A stretch of DNA of 39,363 nucleotides from Limnothrix sp. RL_2_0 (GCA_012033055.1 JAAUPR010000006.1:56986-96348); one strand, 5' to 3'. Shown: positions 18,141-26,850, counted from the stretch's first letter. Numbers and translations are program-made. Notes: generated by a model not told the origin, from the letters alone.

Positions 18141-21100
18141 CTACTTAACCTTAAACTCAGACACACTCTGTTTTAGTTCACCCGCAACCCCCAACAGCTT
18201 CGTAAACGATTGAGCCACCTTGACAGACTGTTCAGACGTTTGGTTCGAGATCAGCGCCACATCCTGCATCGTCTGGTTCAGCTCATTCGAGATATTCACC
18301 TGAGTCGAAGCAGACTTCGCAATCTCCTCAACCACACGGTTAATACTAGTACTTACCTTGGCCAAATCCGTTAGCGTTTGCCGCGTCCCCTTCACCAACT
18401 TAGTGCCAATAAGTACCCGTTTACGGCCAATATCCATGGCCTTGATTACCTCATTAGTCTCCGATTGAATTTCTTCAATGATTTCCTCAATCTCTTTCGT
18501 CGCATTGGCCGATTGTTCCGCTAAAGTACGAACCTCATTCGCTACCGCAAAACCTTGCTCCTCCTCACCAGCACGGGTCGCTTCCACAGAAGCATTCAGT
18601 GCCAACAAATTAGTTTGATTAGCCAACTCACGAATCAAATTCAAAACACGAGAGATCTTTTGGGAGGCATCCGCCAAGTTTTTAACCTTGCGGGCCGTCG
18701 CTTCCACCGTTTGTTGGATAGCAAAAATACCTTGGACTGTGCGGTTCATGGCCACATCACCAGCCTTAAGAGTTTTGTTCGCCAACTGTACCTTCAGCCG
18801 CGCATCTTGGGCATTCGTTGCTACCTCTTGAATAGAAGCAGTCATGTCCGTAATTTTGCTGAGGGCATCTCCAACACTCTCTGCTTGGCGCAACGCTTCT
18901 GTCGAGAGGTTATTAATTTGGGCTTCACTATCTTGGGCCGTTTCCGACACAATCACCGTTGATTCTTGTACCTGTTGTACAAGTCGTTGCAGGTTTTCCA
19001 AAGTTGCGTTAAAAAAGTCAGCAACCGTTCCCATTTCACCGTCTGTTACACCAGCGCGAACCGTTAAGTCCCCTTCAAAAGAGTCTTCAATTTCCTCAAG
19101 GAATGTTTCAATTTGTCCTTGCAGAACTTCTTTTTGTTGACGTTGCTCATTAGAAGCCAGCTCTGCTTTTTGGCGTGAGCCTTCAATTTCTTCTAGGAGT
19201 AACGCTTGGTCAAGGGCGTAACCTAACTGGATTGCCACTTGGCGGAACGATTCAACAAGGGGAGCCTCCCATTCTCTGGTGCTAGCGCATTGATGTGCTC
19301 CAAGGAGTCCGTATAGCTTTTGGTTTACCAAAATTGGTACAACCACGTTGGCTTTTACTTGCCATTTTCCAAGTTGTTCTTCGTGGCAGGCGGTTAATCC
19401 GGCTTGGCTCACATCAGGCGTCACTTGGACACGACCTTGGCGATAAGGCTCTACATAGTCCTCTGGGAAACAAGGGGTATCTCCAGAAGTCATCATGTCT
19501 TCGCTCAGTTTTCGCCAGCCGGAGGTGACGGCTTCAAATTTAATGCGCCCATCCCAGTTGTCGTCAAAGCGATAGACCACAACTCGGTCACACTTCATCA
19601 GTTTGAGTGCTTCTTCTACCCCTGTCCGGAAAATTCGCTCAATGTCTAAGGACTCACGAATTCGGAAACTGATGAGGTTTACTTGACGGGTTCTGACGAT
19701 CGCCTGTTCTTGAGTTTCCCGTAGTAGGGCTTGGTCAAGGGCATAACCCACTTGCTCGGAGAGTTGTCGAATGGTTTCAATTTCGACGTCGCTCCAAGCG
19801 CGGATGCTGGCACATTGATGGACGACCAAAAGACCATATAGCCGTTGGTTCGCCATAATGCCTGCAGCCATGTAGCCTTTAACGCCATAGGGCGAAAATT
19901 CACTAATGTGGCAATCGGCAAAATCGGAATTAAAGATATCCGTAACCGCTTTGATATTGCCCTTTTGATAAGACTTAGAAAGCTTCTCTGTGACGTGGGG
20001 TTCGTTCGTTCTGACTCCGAGGGTGGCCGGATAACCGGAAATAACGGATTCTGCGGTGATTAATCCTTTCCAAGAAGAATCGAACTCGTAGATGATTGCG
20101 CGATCGCCGCCAAGAATATCACGGGTTTCTTCCACTGCCACCGCCACAATTGAGGCCACATCAGAAGCATCTTGTAGACGAACTCGGGTCTCATCAAGGC
20201 GCTTGGCTCGTTCCTGTTCCTGTTTTAGGAAGGCTTGCTCCAGCACATACCCTACCTGTTGAGCAATTTGCTTGAGGGTATTCGTCTCCGTGTCACTCCA
20301 CTGGCGAGGCTTCGAACATTGGTGAACGATTAACAAGCCGTAGAGCTTTTGGTTGGCGATAATGGCCACCGCCATGTAACCTTTCACCCCGTGGGACTCG
20401 AATTCTTTGATATGACAATCTTGGAATTCCGCTTCATAAATATTGGTGTAAGCTGTGACCTTACCCCGGAGATAAGCCTTGGCAAATTTTTCAGTAACCC
20501 GTGGCTCGTTAGTCTTGAGGCCAATGATGGAGGCATTACCCGGCAGGACAGATTCAGCATTAATCAAACCCCGCCATTCGTTGTCAAATTTGTAGACCAC
20601 GCTACGATCTGCATCCAGAATATCGCGAGTCTCTTCCACCGCTGCATTGAGTACTTCTTCGATTTCGAGGGACTCTTGTAAACGAGCACTGATTTCACTG
20701 AGGCGTTGGGCACGCTCGGTGGTCATCTGCCGTTGTTCAATGAGGTTCACCCGCTCTAGGGCAAAGCTCACTTGGTTACTGATTTGTCGCAGCAAGTTAT
20801 TCTCTGTGTCTTGCCATTGACGGGAGCTTTGACAGCTTTGCACCACCATTAGACCGTAAAGATTTTTCTCAATGGAGATGGGAGCAATCATCAAAGATCG
20901 CACTTGGGTACTTTCCATGTGCTCTAGTTGGAAGTCCGTTAAACCAGCACCCGTCACGCGATTCATGACGGTGATTTTGCCCCGTTGTGCTTGTTTTGTG
21001 TAGCGTTCATCAAGGCCGCAATCATGGAGGCTTTTACCCATTAAGCTCTTCCAGCGGGGATCTCCAGATTCGGCGATCGCCGTCCCCTTGAGCTGAGCAT

Positions 21101-22526
21101 CCGTTTGGAAAATCAAAACCCGATCCGCCTTTAACGCTTCCCGCGCATCATCCACAACACTATCGAGAATCTCCTCAACATCACTGTAACTACCCAAACG
21201 AGCCGAAATATCATTGAGAATCTTGGCCTGAAGCGCCGTATCCTCCTGTTGCTGTAACGCAAAAGCCTGATCGAGAGCCGTGCCAATTTGAGTCGCCGCC
21301 TTCTTCAGCATCTCCGTCTCATGATCCGACCAACGGCGAGGAAGAGAACATTGATGCACAATCACAAAGCCCATCAGCTTTTGTTGAGCCACAAGAGGAG
21401 CAATCAAACTTGCCCGAATCGCCCGAGCCTTCAACTGATCCAATACATGATCATCGATGTCAGCCTCATAAATATCATTGACAGCATTAATGTGTCCCCG
21501 TAAATATGACTCGTGGTAGGACGCATCCAACCAAGGATCTTCGAGACTCATGCCCATCGTGCTGGGAAACTGTCGTTCCACAGATTCCGCAACAACCGAA
21601 TTATTACCATCTCCCATTAAGCGGCAAACCACCACGCGATCGCCTTTGAGAGCATTGTGGATTTCCTGCACCGCCGCCGTAAAAATATCATCCGTTGTTA
21701 AAGACTCACGGATACGGACACTAATCTGGTTCAACCATTGAGCCTGTTCCGCCGCCGAACGCTGCTGATCCAACAACAACGCTTGGTCAAGGGCATAACC
21801 CACCTGTACTGCCAACTGCCGGAAAAAATCAATCTCAGACTCAGACCATTGCCGTGACGCCGAACATTGATGGGCCACCAACAAACCATAAACTTCACCA
21901 CCCAACAACAAAGGGGCCGTTAAACTCGCCTGGGTTTCCAGCTTCCGTAACTGTTCCAGCTGAGAACTATCTATTTGAATGGAATTGCCAATATCATCGA
22001 TCGCCTCAACCCGCCCCTGTTGCCAGAGCTTAATCGTCTGATCCGATAGAGTATGGCCCGAATAGCTAGAACCAAGAGCACTAGACCAGCGCCGTTCCAC
22101 CGACTCATGGGTCACCTTACCTAACCAATTTTCATCAAATTGATAGACCACCACCCGGTCCACATCCAACGCATTGCGAGAATCCGCCACCGTCGCATTG
22201 AGAATATATTCAAAGTTAAGAGATTCACGGATATGGGAGGTCATCGCGTTTAATAGCTCTGCCCGCTCTACTGCCGCCCGCTCCGTCGCGAGGAGGGATT
22301 GCAGTTCGTCAGTCATCATGTCGATATTTGACCGGAGACTACTCAGTTCCCCTACCAAAGCACCAGCCTTAGACGTTAAAGCTGAGTGCTTGGCCTCTGC
22401 GGAGACGGACTGAATGGGCACAAGGGTCAAGGTTTCTTCCATCTGCCGATCATGGCTGTTAATGATGGACTGGGTATCAATGTTGTTATTTCTCGGGTCG
22501 TTGGGTCGAATGGGTGCTTGAGTCAT
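18141..22526 (-). CDS. pixJ: Six-GAF methyl-accepting chemotaxis protein (PixJ/PtxD-like photoreceptor)
   Basis: A 1,461-residue soluble receptor with no obvious membrane helix. After a ~90-residue N-terminal helix come six GAF domains, near 95-250, 266-422, 437-592, 609-765, 780-935 and 951-1110. A HAMP-like segment (~1130-1190) and an MCP signalling hairpin (~1200-1450; tip RELANQTNLLALNASVEATR) follow. The cyanobacteriochrome Cys-His bilin-attachment pair is present in GAF4 (C704-H705), GAF5 (C872-H873) and GAF6 (C1047-H1048). GAF6 also has a DXCF-like TPCF (C1019). GAF1-3 lack the pair. Most GAFs carry the family GLL-x-x-HQC strand. Position between CheW and CheA genes supports a light-sensing role in phototaxis. 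Multi-GAF receptors of this design are known from Nostoc (PtxD). Bilin binding is inferred, not shown. Confidence 0.9.
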   Translation of the reverse strand: MTQAPIRPNDPRNNNIDTQSIINSHDRQMEETLTLVPIQSVSAEAKHSALTSKAGALVGELSSLRSNIDMMTDELQSLLATERAAVERAELLNAMTSHIRESLNFEYILNATVADSRNALDVDRVVVYQFDENWLGKVTHESVERRWSSALGSSYSGHTLSDQTIKLWQQGRVEAIDDIGNSIQIDSSQLEQLRKLETQASLTAPLLLGGEVYGLLVAHQCSASRQWSESEIDFFRQLAVQVGYALDQALLLDQQRSAAEQAQWLNQISVRIRESLTTDDIFTAAVQEIHNALKGDRVVVCRLMGDGNNSVVAESVERQFPSTMGMSLEDPWLDASYHESYLRGHINAVNDIYEADIDDHVLDQLKARAIRASLIAPLVAQQKLMGFVIVHQCSLPRRWSDHETEMLKKAATQIGTALDQAFALQQQEDTALQAKILNDISARLGSYSDVEEILDSVVDDAREALKADRVLIFQTDAQLKGTAIAESGDPRWKSLMGKSLHDCGLDERYTKQAQRGKITVMNRVTGAGLTDFQLEHMESTQVRSLMIAPISIEKNLYGLMVVQSCQSSRQWQDTENNLLRQISNQVSFALERVNLIEQRQMTTERAQRLSEISARLQESLEIEEVLNAAVEETRDILDADRSVVYKFDNEWRGLINAESVLPGNASIIGLKTNEPRVTEKFAKAYLRGKVTAYTNIYEAEFQDCHIKEFESHGVKGYMAVAIIANQKLYGLLIVHQCSKPRQWSDTETNTLKQIAQQVGYVLEQAFLKQEQERAKRLDETRVRLQDASDVASIVAVAVEETRDILGGDRAIIYEFDSSWKGLITAESVISGYPATLGVRTNEPHVTEKLSKSYQKGNIKAVTDIFNSDFADCHISEFSPYGVKGYMAAGIMANQRLYGLLVVHQCASIRAWSDVEIETIRQLSEQVGYALDQALLRETQEQAIVRTRQVNLISFRIRESLDIERIFRTGVEEALKLMKCDRVVVYRFDDNWDGRIKFEAVTSGWRKLSEDMMTSGDTPCFPEDYVEPYRQGRVQVTPDVSQAGLTACHEEQLGKWQVKANVVVPILVNQKLYGLLGAHQCASTREWEAPLVESFRQVAIQLGYALDQALLLEEIEGSRQKAELASNEQRQQKEVLQGQIETFLEEIEDSFEGDLTVRAGVTDGEMGTVADFFNATLENLQRLVQQVQESTVIVSETAQDSEAQINNLSTEALRQAESVGDALSKITDMTASIQEVATNAQDARLKVQLANKTLKAGDVAMNRTVQGIFAIQQTVEATARKVKNLADASQKISRVLNLIRELANQTNLLALNASVEATRAGEEEQGFAVANEVRTLAEQSANATKEIEEIIEEIQSETNEVIKAMDIGRKRVLIGTKLVKGTRQTLTDLAKVSTSINRVVEEIAKSASTQVNISNELNQTMQDVALISNQTSEQSVKVAQSFTKLLGVAGELKQSVSEFKVK

Positions 22527-22613
22527 GGTTTCTAAACAGAATTAACAGCTTGAGTAAAAGGGAAGGGAATTAAGACAATTGGGGGAAGAATCAGTCAAGG
22601 TTAATGCGGAGTC

Positions 22614-23108
22614 TTAACCTAAACTTTGGTCTCTCAGGGCCGCCAAGAGGGCTTCAAGGTTGACGCCCAATAGTGTTTTTCCTTGGGAAGAGGAATATTG
22701 ACCGTCAATTAGGGGCGCGGCTTCGGGCTTGATCTGGCTGGGAATACCCGGAACAATCTCTTGGCGATCGCACCGTACGAGTTGTCCCACTTCCGTGACC
22801 AAGAGGCCAAAATTGTGTTGATTTACCGAAACCCGCAACAGACTACATTTCGCCGATTGGTAGTCCGTACTGAGTAGAGGCGATAAACCAAGGGCATAGG
22901 CGAGATCCACTAACCAGAGCACTTCACCCCGCCAGCCACACACACCCACCACCGCCGGGGGCAAATCAGGGATTTGCACGATTTTTCCCAATTCCAAATT
23001 GATCGTTTCCGTCAATTGGTGGGTGGGAATCATCCCCCAAACTGCTCCAGACATCAAAAAACTGATGTATTGGAGCGTTGAATTATCTGTAGTTGATGCA
23101 GCAGTCAT
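22614..23108 (-). CDS. pixI: CheW-like adaptor (PixI-like)
   Basis: A 164-residue CheW domain protein that would couple the MCP to the CheA kinase. Family marks: the N-terminal strand YISFLMSGAVWGM, the PDLPPAVVGVCGWRGEVLWLVDL block (CheW consensus LPxxIxGVxNLRGxVxPVxDL) and the C-terminal helix after LLGVNLEALL. Cys/Trp replace the usual Asn-Leu in GVCGWRG, as in the Pix/Ptx-type CheW proteins. It is third in the operon, 87 bp upstream of the MCP gene. Confidence 0.9.
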   Translation of the reverse strand: MTAASTTDNSTLQYISFLMSGAVWGMIPTHQLTETINLELGKIVQIPDLPPAVVGVCGWRGEVLWLVDLAYALGLSPLLSTDYQSAKCSLLRVSVNQHNFGLLVTEVGQLVRCDRQEIVPGIPSQIKPEAAPLIDGQYSSSQGKTLLGVNLEALLAALRDQSLG

Positions 23109-23133
23109 AAGGGTGATAGTAGCGATACAACAG

Positions 23134-23169
23134 AGTGGATGTGGTGGTAGAAGTGGATGTGGTGGTAGA
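23134..23169. repeat. Perfect 18-bp tandem duplication upstream of the cheW-like gene
   Basis: Two exact adjacent copies of agtggatgtggtggtaga at 23134-23151 and 23152-23169, in the 143-bp gap between the CheY- and CheW-like genes. On the minus strand they lie about 30-60 bases upstream of the pixI start, so they alter leader length rather than protein. Confidence 0.85.
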
Positions 23170-23251
23170 AGCTGCCTGAGCAGGAAATCTCAAACAAGTC
23201 TGGGCGGCTCCCCTAAAAACAACCCTGATTAATGGAGCCGCAAGGCGGTAA

Positions 23252-23613
23252 CTACTTAACCCATTTTTTGACAGCATCTAACAATTTTTGCTGATCAATC
23301 GGTTTGGTCACATAGTCATTGGCCCCTTGTTTGCTGGCCCATTTTTTATCCATTTTTTCGGACTTGCTAGAGCACATGATGATAGGGATACTTTCCATCT
23401 CAGGGTTGTTTTTGATTTCTCGGCAGAGACCAAAGCCGCTTTGACCGGGAAGTACCACGTCAAGCACAATGCCATCGATGGTTTTTGACTCAAAATTGCC
23501 TTAGCTGCTTCTGCTGTAGTGACTTTGAGTAAAGTGAATCCTGCTCCTTCTAGACAGCTAGTGATAATTTGAGCTTCTGTGGGACTGTCTTCAACGAGCA
23601 ATAATGTTGCCAT
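23252..23613 (-). pseudogene. pixH: CheY-like response regulator (PixH-like), frameshifted
   Basis: A single receiver domain in two frames. From ATG 23613 the first frame gives MATLLLVEDSPTEAQIITS (acidic pair E-D) through AAKAILSQK, then goes out of register. The other frame continues with IDGIVLDVVLPGQSGFG (phospho-acceptor Asp in VLDVVLP), then PIIMCSS (switch Ser/Thr) and VTKPIDQQKLLDAVKKWVK (conserved Lys). Adding one base to the five-T run at 23482-23486 restores a normal 120-residue CheY. It would carry phosphate from CheA to the pilus motor. Confidence 0.88.
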
Positions 23614-23694
23614 CTTAAACCTCTAAAAATTTGAAAATAAAAGCGAATCAATGGATATTGTAATGGGGATCTAAAGAACATAAAATGCGCTAAA

Positions 23695-24927
23695 TCATAG
23701 AGCTGAGCTTGCTGCGTTGGTATTAGAGCTTATGTCTTGATCATTTTGTTGATCGGCGAGTCCTGCTGCTTCCTCCAAATATTTCTCGACGATAGCTAGG
23801 GTTTTCTCTGGATCGGGGGGTTTGCCTAGGAAATCCGAGGCACCAACGAGCTTGGCTCTGTTGCGGTCGATGAGTGTATCGCGACTGGTGAGAACAATGA
23901 TGGGGGTTTTCTCAAATACCGAGGTTTGCCGCAAGAACTTACACACACTGTAACCACTGGCATTTGGCATTACAAGGTCAAGGATAATCACGTCTGGCTG
24001 GTTTTCGATCAGCTTGGCCACCCCCCGCATTGGTTCGTTAATTGCCAATGTTTGATAGCCAGCTCCTTCTAGTATCTTCTTCAGGGTTTGGAGCACAACC
24101 GGACTATCGTCGATACAGGCAATCAATCCTTTGCGTTGCTGGGTTTTTGGGTTGCTTTTTACTTCTTCTTGTTTAAGGTTTTCTTCGAAGGGATGGGGCA
24201 GATCGGCAACTTTTTTGAGCTGAACGATGCGCTTTTTTAGCAGGGGAATCAGGGCTTTGGTGACGTTGATAACGGATTTGCTGAGGCGGACGGAGATATC
24301 CCACAGGGTAAATTGACCGTTGAGGTAGCGGCCTAATATGCCTAAGGCGGCGGGGTCGATGCCTGTTTTGAGGACGGGGGCAAGGGTTGGGCTGAGGTTG
24401 CCGAGTCCTGACACCTGCCATTGGTGTTGGAGGTGCATTACTTTGCCGAGATCGGGTTCTACTTCTAGGTAGGAGAGGGATAGGCTCAGGGGCATTTCTG
24501 AGGCGTTTCTTTTGCCTTCTCGCCATTCGATGCTGACGTTGTTGTAACAGCCGAGATCAAAAAAGACTTCTTGGGCGATCGCCCGAATAATCGACTTTGC
24601 CTGCACCACAGTGAGTTGTTTGTTGGTGATGCCTTGGTAGAGTAGTTGGTACTCCCACATATGACCATCATTGAGGTTACTAGGGTCGGGAACCCACTGG
24701 GGAACCAATCTATGGATGATCCGATTCCAGCGACGGGTTCCGTGCATACCCGAGGTTGCATACAACAGCCGACCGGACAAAAGATGGATCTGGCCTTGGC
24801 ATTGACTATTACCCACAACTAGCTCACCCGTTGCCCGTTTTTGGCAAAGACTGTTCAGCTGTTCGGCGATTGATTTAAGTGTGTTGGCTGCTGCTGTCAT
24901 ATCGATATTCAAAGCATTCCCGCCCAT
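23695..24927 (-). CDS. pixG: PatA-type response regulator (PixG-like): DUF4388/PATAN domain plus receiver
   Basis: A 410-residue protein and first gene of the operon. The N-terminal ~230 residues form a PatA-like (PATAN) domain: GELVVGNSQCQGQIHLLSGRLLYA is the DUF4388-type strand pair, and the second half ends in a helical stretch. A linker (~255-275) leads to a C-terminal receiver: LIACIDDSPVVLQTLKK (Asp pair), DVIILDLVMPNASGY (phospho-acceptor Asp), TPIIVLTSRD and FLGKPPDPEKTL (Lys). In Synechocystis the equivalent PixG acts in phototaxis. The ATG at 24927 is accepted; a second Met at 24900 is possible. Confidence 0.9.
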   Translation of the reverse strand: MGGNALNIDMTAAANTLKSIAEQLNSLCQKRATGELVVGNSQCQGQIHLLSGRLLYATSGMHGTRRWNRIIHRLVPQWVPDPSNLNDGHMWEYQLLYQGITNKQLTVVQAKSIIRAIAQEVFFDLGCYNNVSIEWREGKRNASEMPLSLSLSYLEVEPDLGKVMHLQHQWQVSGLGNLSPTLAPVLKTGIDPAALGILGRYLNGQFTLWDISVRLSKSVINVTKALIPLLKKRIVQLKKVADLPHPFEENLKQEEVKSNPKTQQRKGLIACIDDSPVVLQTLKKILEGAGYQTLAINEPMRGVAKLIENQPDVIILDLVMPNASGYSVCKFLRQTSVFEKTPIIVLTSRDTLIDRNRAKLVGASDFLGKPPDPEKTLAIVEKYLEEAAGLADQQNDQDISSNTNAASSAL

Positions 24928-25500
24928 TAATAATAACTGTGGACTTGAATTGATTTATTGATTCTTGTCCAATCTACAGAAAACTTATCTTCATCTTTAT
25001 CTAATGCTAAAAATAGGTTTTCTTTGGGTCAACTCACTGTCCCTAAATAGTCTCACTGCTATTTCCTTATTATGTGTCCCGAACAGAAACCTTTGCCAAA
25101 TTCAGGTTTGGCGTTGAGCTTTTTATTCAAGGGTTTTGAGCTTTTTAATGTAAGTGTTTCATCGCTTGTGATCTTGCTTTATGCGTAGAAATACATAGGG
25201 AAAAATCTGGCTGACGAGTACATAAAAAACATTGTTGTTGTTTATCTGAAAGGATAAATGTCAATGTGTTTTATTTACGAAATATGCATCGACAACTCTA
25301 CAAAAGATAAAGGGGAATATTTCTCTTCTGGAGAGTGTTTGTGTCGTGGCAATCTGTATTTCTTTTATCGCTTCTACTGCAAAAAAAGTTGGAATCCGGC
25401 AATTTTTGGTAACAATGTACAAACAAAACATAATGTTTCTGTCTTGGGTTGACGGGGTGGCGATCGCCAGAGGGGAGTGGGATAATATGATTTTTTCGTT
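24928..25500. other. Gene-free upstream region of the pix-like operon
   Basis: 573 bases, AT-rich. A 64-aa plus-strand frame at 25258-25452 is cysteine/phenylalanine-rich with no ribosome-binding site and is not believed. The operon promoter, read leftward, and the promoter of the rightward UDG-like gene should both be here; no consensus -35/-10 pair is convincing. Confidence 0.4.
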
Positions 25501-26178
25501 ATGACAACTATTGCGACCTTAATTGATCAGGTGCGGGCAGAGGCTGAACGAGAGGCGTTTCCCGTGGATATTCCGGTCTATGAAGCTGCAAAGTTACCGC
25601 CGACTCAACCGGTGCTCTATGGGGGCAATTTAAAGGGGCAGCTTTGTTTTTTGGGGCGGGATCTGGGTCGTGATGAGGTACATGCTCGGCAACCGCTTTA
25701 TGGTGCGGCGGGGACGTTGGTGCGGCAGGGTTTTTATCAGGCGATGTATGGCAAAAAAATCCATGACAAGAATGTGTTAGCGAAGGTCTGCGATCGCCTA
25801 CTTTTGACGAATACTGTCCCCTTTAAGCCCCCTGGGAATAAAGCTTATTCTATGGCGGTGAAAAAAAGATTTCGGCCATTTGTCGAAAAATTATTGGTGC
25901 TGCATTGGCAAGGCGATCAGATTATTACCTTGGGGACAGAGGCGTTTAAGTGGTTTGATCCCTATGGTCGTCCGGGGGAAGTGAATGGCTTTTTTCGGCG
26001 AGATGATCGGTTTGACAAGGCGTTGGTGGTAACCCTCCGGGCAATGGATGATCAGGGTTTGGTACGTGAAAAACAAGTGATCCTTTCGCCTTTACCCCAT
26101 CCCTCTCCCCTCAATCAGCGTTATTACGCGAAATTTCCAAGTATGTTACAAACGCGCCTAGGGGCGATCGCCTTTTAA
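25501..26178 (+). CDS. Uracil-DNA glycosylase superfamily protein
   Basis: A 225-residue protein with the UDG-superfamily core. Motif 1 region: LCFLGRDLGRDEVHARQPLY then GAAGTLVR. A central LLTNTVPFKPPGNKAYS resembles family 4-5 N-x-V-x-x-x-P-P-G-N-R. The C-terminal motif 2 is PLPHPSPLNQRY (family H-P-S-P/A/R). The 4Fe-4S cysteines of family 4 and 5 enzymes are not evident, and the catalytic residue of motif 1 cannot be fixed by eye. It probably acts on DNA bases in repair, but cyanobacterial members are barely characterised. Confidence 0.75.
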   Translation: MTTIATLIDQVRAEAEREAFPVDIPVYEAAKLPPTQPVLYGGNLKGQLCFLGRDLGRDEVHARQPLYGAAGTLVRQGFYQAMYGKKIHDKNVLAKVCDRLLLTNTVPFKPPGNKAYSMAVKKRFRPFVEKLLVLHWQGDQIITLGTEAFKWFDPYGRPGEVNGFFRRDDRFDKALVVTLRAMDDQGLVREKQVILSPLPHPSPLNQRYYAKFPSMLQTRLGAIAF

Positions 26179-26265
26179 AGTTATCTGGGCATTTTGGGGA
26201 GAGGGGGAAAATGTCTCTATGATGGGAACACCACTGTTGCGAGGAGAAAACACGATGATCAAACA

Positions 26266-26850
26266 ATGGTTCAAAATAGGGCGATCGCCGCCATAGTTGG
26301 CAACCTAGGATTTTGCCTCAGCGCCCAAGCCTTGCCCGGAGATCTCGTGGATGATGTCGCCACTTGGATCGAGGCGAACCCCAGCTTTCGGGGCAGCACT
26401 ATCAACAATCTCAAGGTGACCCGCTACAATACCGCCGCCCAAAAATTAACCTTCGAAGCCTCCCTTTATTCCCCAACCCGCCTCAATGAACAGCCCACCG
26501 GCTTAGTGCGGAGCGAAAAATTACACTTTTTTGATGTGACCAACGGCGTTACCGTCGAGCGTCTTCAGGAAGCTTTGCGCACTTTGTACGGTGTTAATGT
26601 ATACCAAGATTTTGCTGCCGCCCGCGAGGTTTATAGTTACCCCGATATCAGCACCCTCAACCGTGCCCGCCGGGAAAATTTACCCATCCTCGCAGCCCAA
26701 CAGGGGATCCTCCTTGAGGGCGATCGCTTTGCCTATTGGATTGAGGTCGTCAAAAGCGATAAACAACCTGATTTTGCGAACCGTGGTCACATCACCGTTT
26801 TGTTAAAAGAAGACCTTGCCGCCCTCGAAAATCAACTCAGCAGCCGCTAA
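26266..26850 (+). CDS. Secreted/periplasmic protein of unknown function
   Basis: 194 residues from ATG 26266. The N-terminus MVQNRAIAAIVGNLGFCLSAQALP is a good signal peptide, with basic start, hydrophobic core and an A-x-A site. The mature part is alpha/beta with no recognised domain; it contains YSPTRLNEQPTG and GDRFAYWIEV. The start is doubtful. The best Shine-Dalgarno (GAGGAG, 26241-26246) serves another ATG at 26255, whose frame (MIKQWFKIG...) dies at TAG. One extra G in the GGG run at 26279-26281, touching a HIP1 site, would join MIKQWFKIG to AIAAIVGNLGFCLSAQA, an even better signal peptide. Either a 5' frameshift or the downstream start is right. Confidence 0.65.
   Translation: MVQNRAIAAIVGNLGFCLSAQALPGDLVDDVATWIEANPSFRGSTINNLKVTRYNTAAQKLTFEASLYSPTRLNEQPTGLVRSEKLHFFDVTNGVTVERLQEALRTLYGVNVYQDFAAAREVYSYPDISTLNRARRENLPILAAQQGILLEGDRFAYWIEVVKSDKQPDFANRGHITVLLKEDLAALENQLSSR

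Noticed and set aside
23083-23277. 64-aa ORF with Thr/Ser repeats in the cheY-cheW gap
   Set aside because: Produced by the 18-bp duplication; the real CheY C-terminus and CheW N-terminus overlap it in other frames.
25258-25452. 64-aa ORF upstream of the UDG-like gene
   Set aside because: No ribosome-binding site, Cys/Phe-rich composition typical of AT-rich non-coding DNA, no family resemblance.
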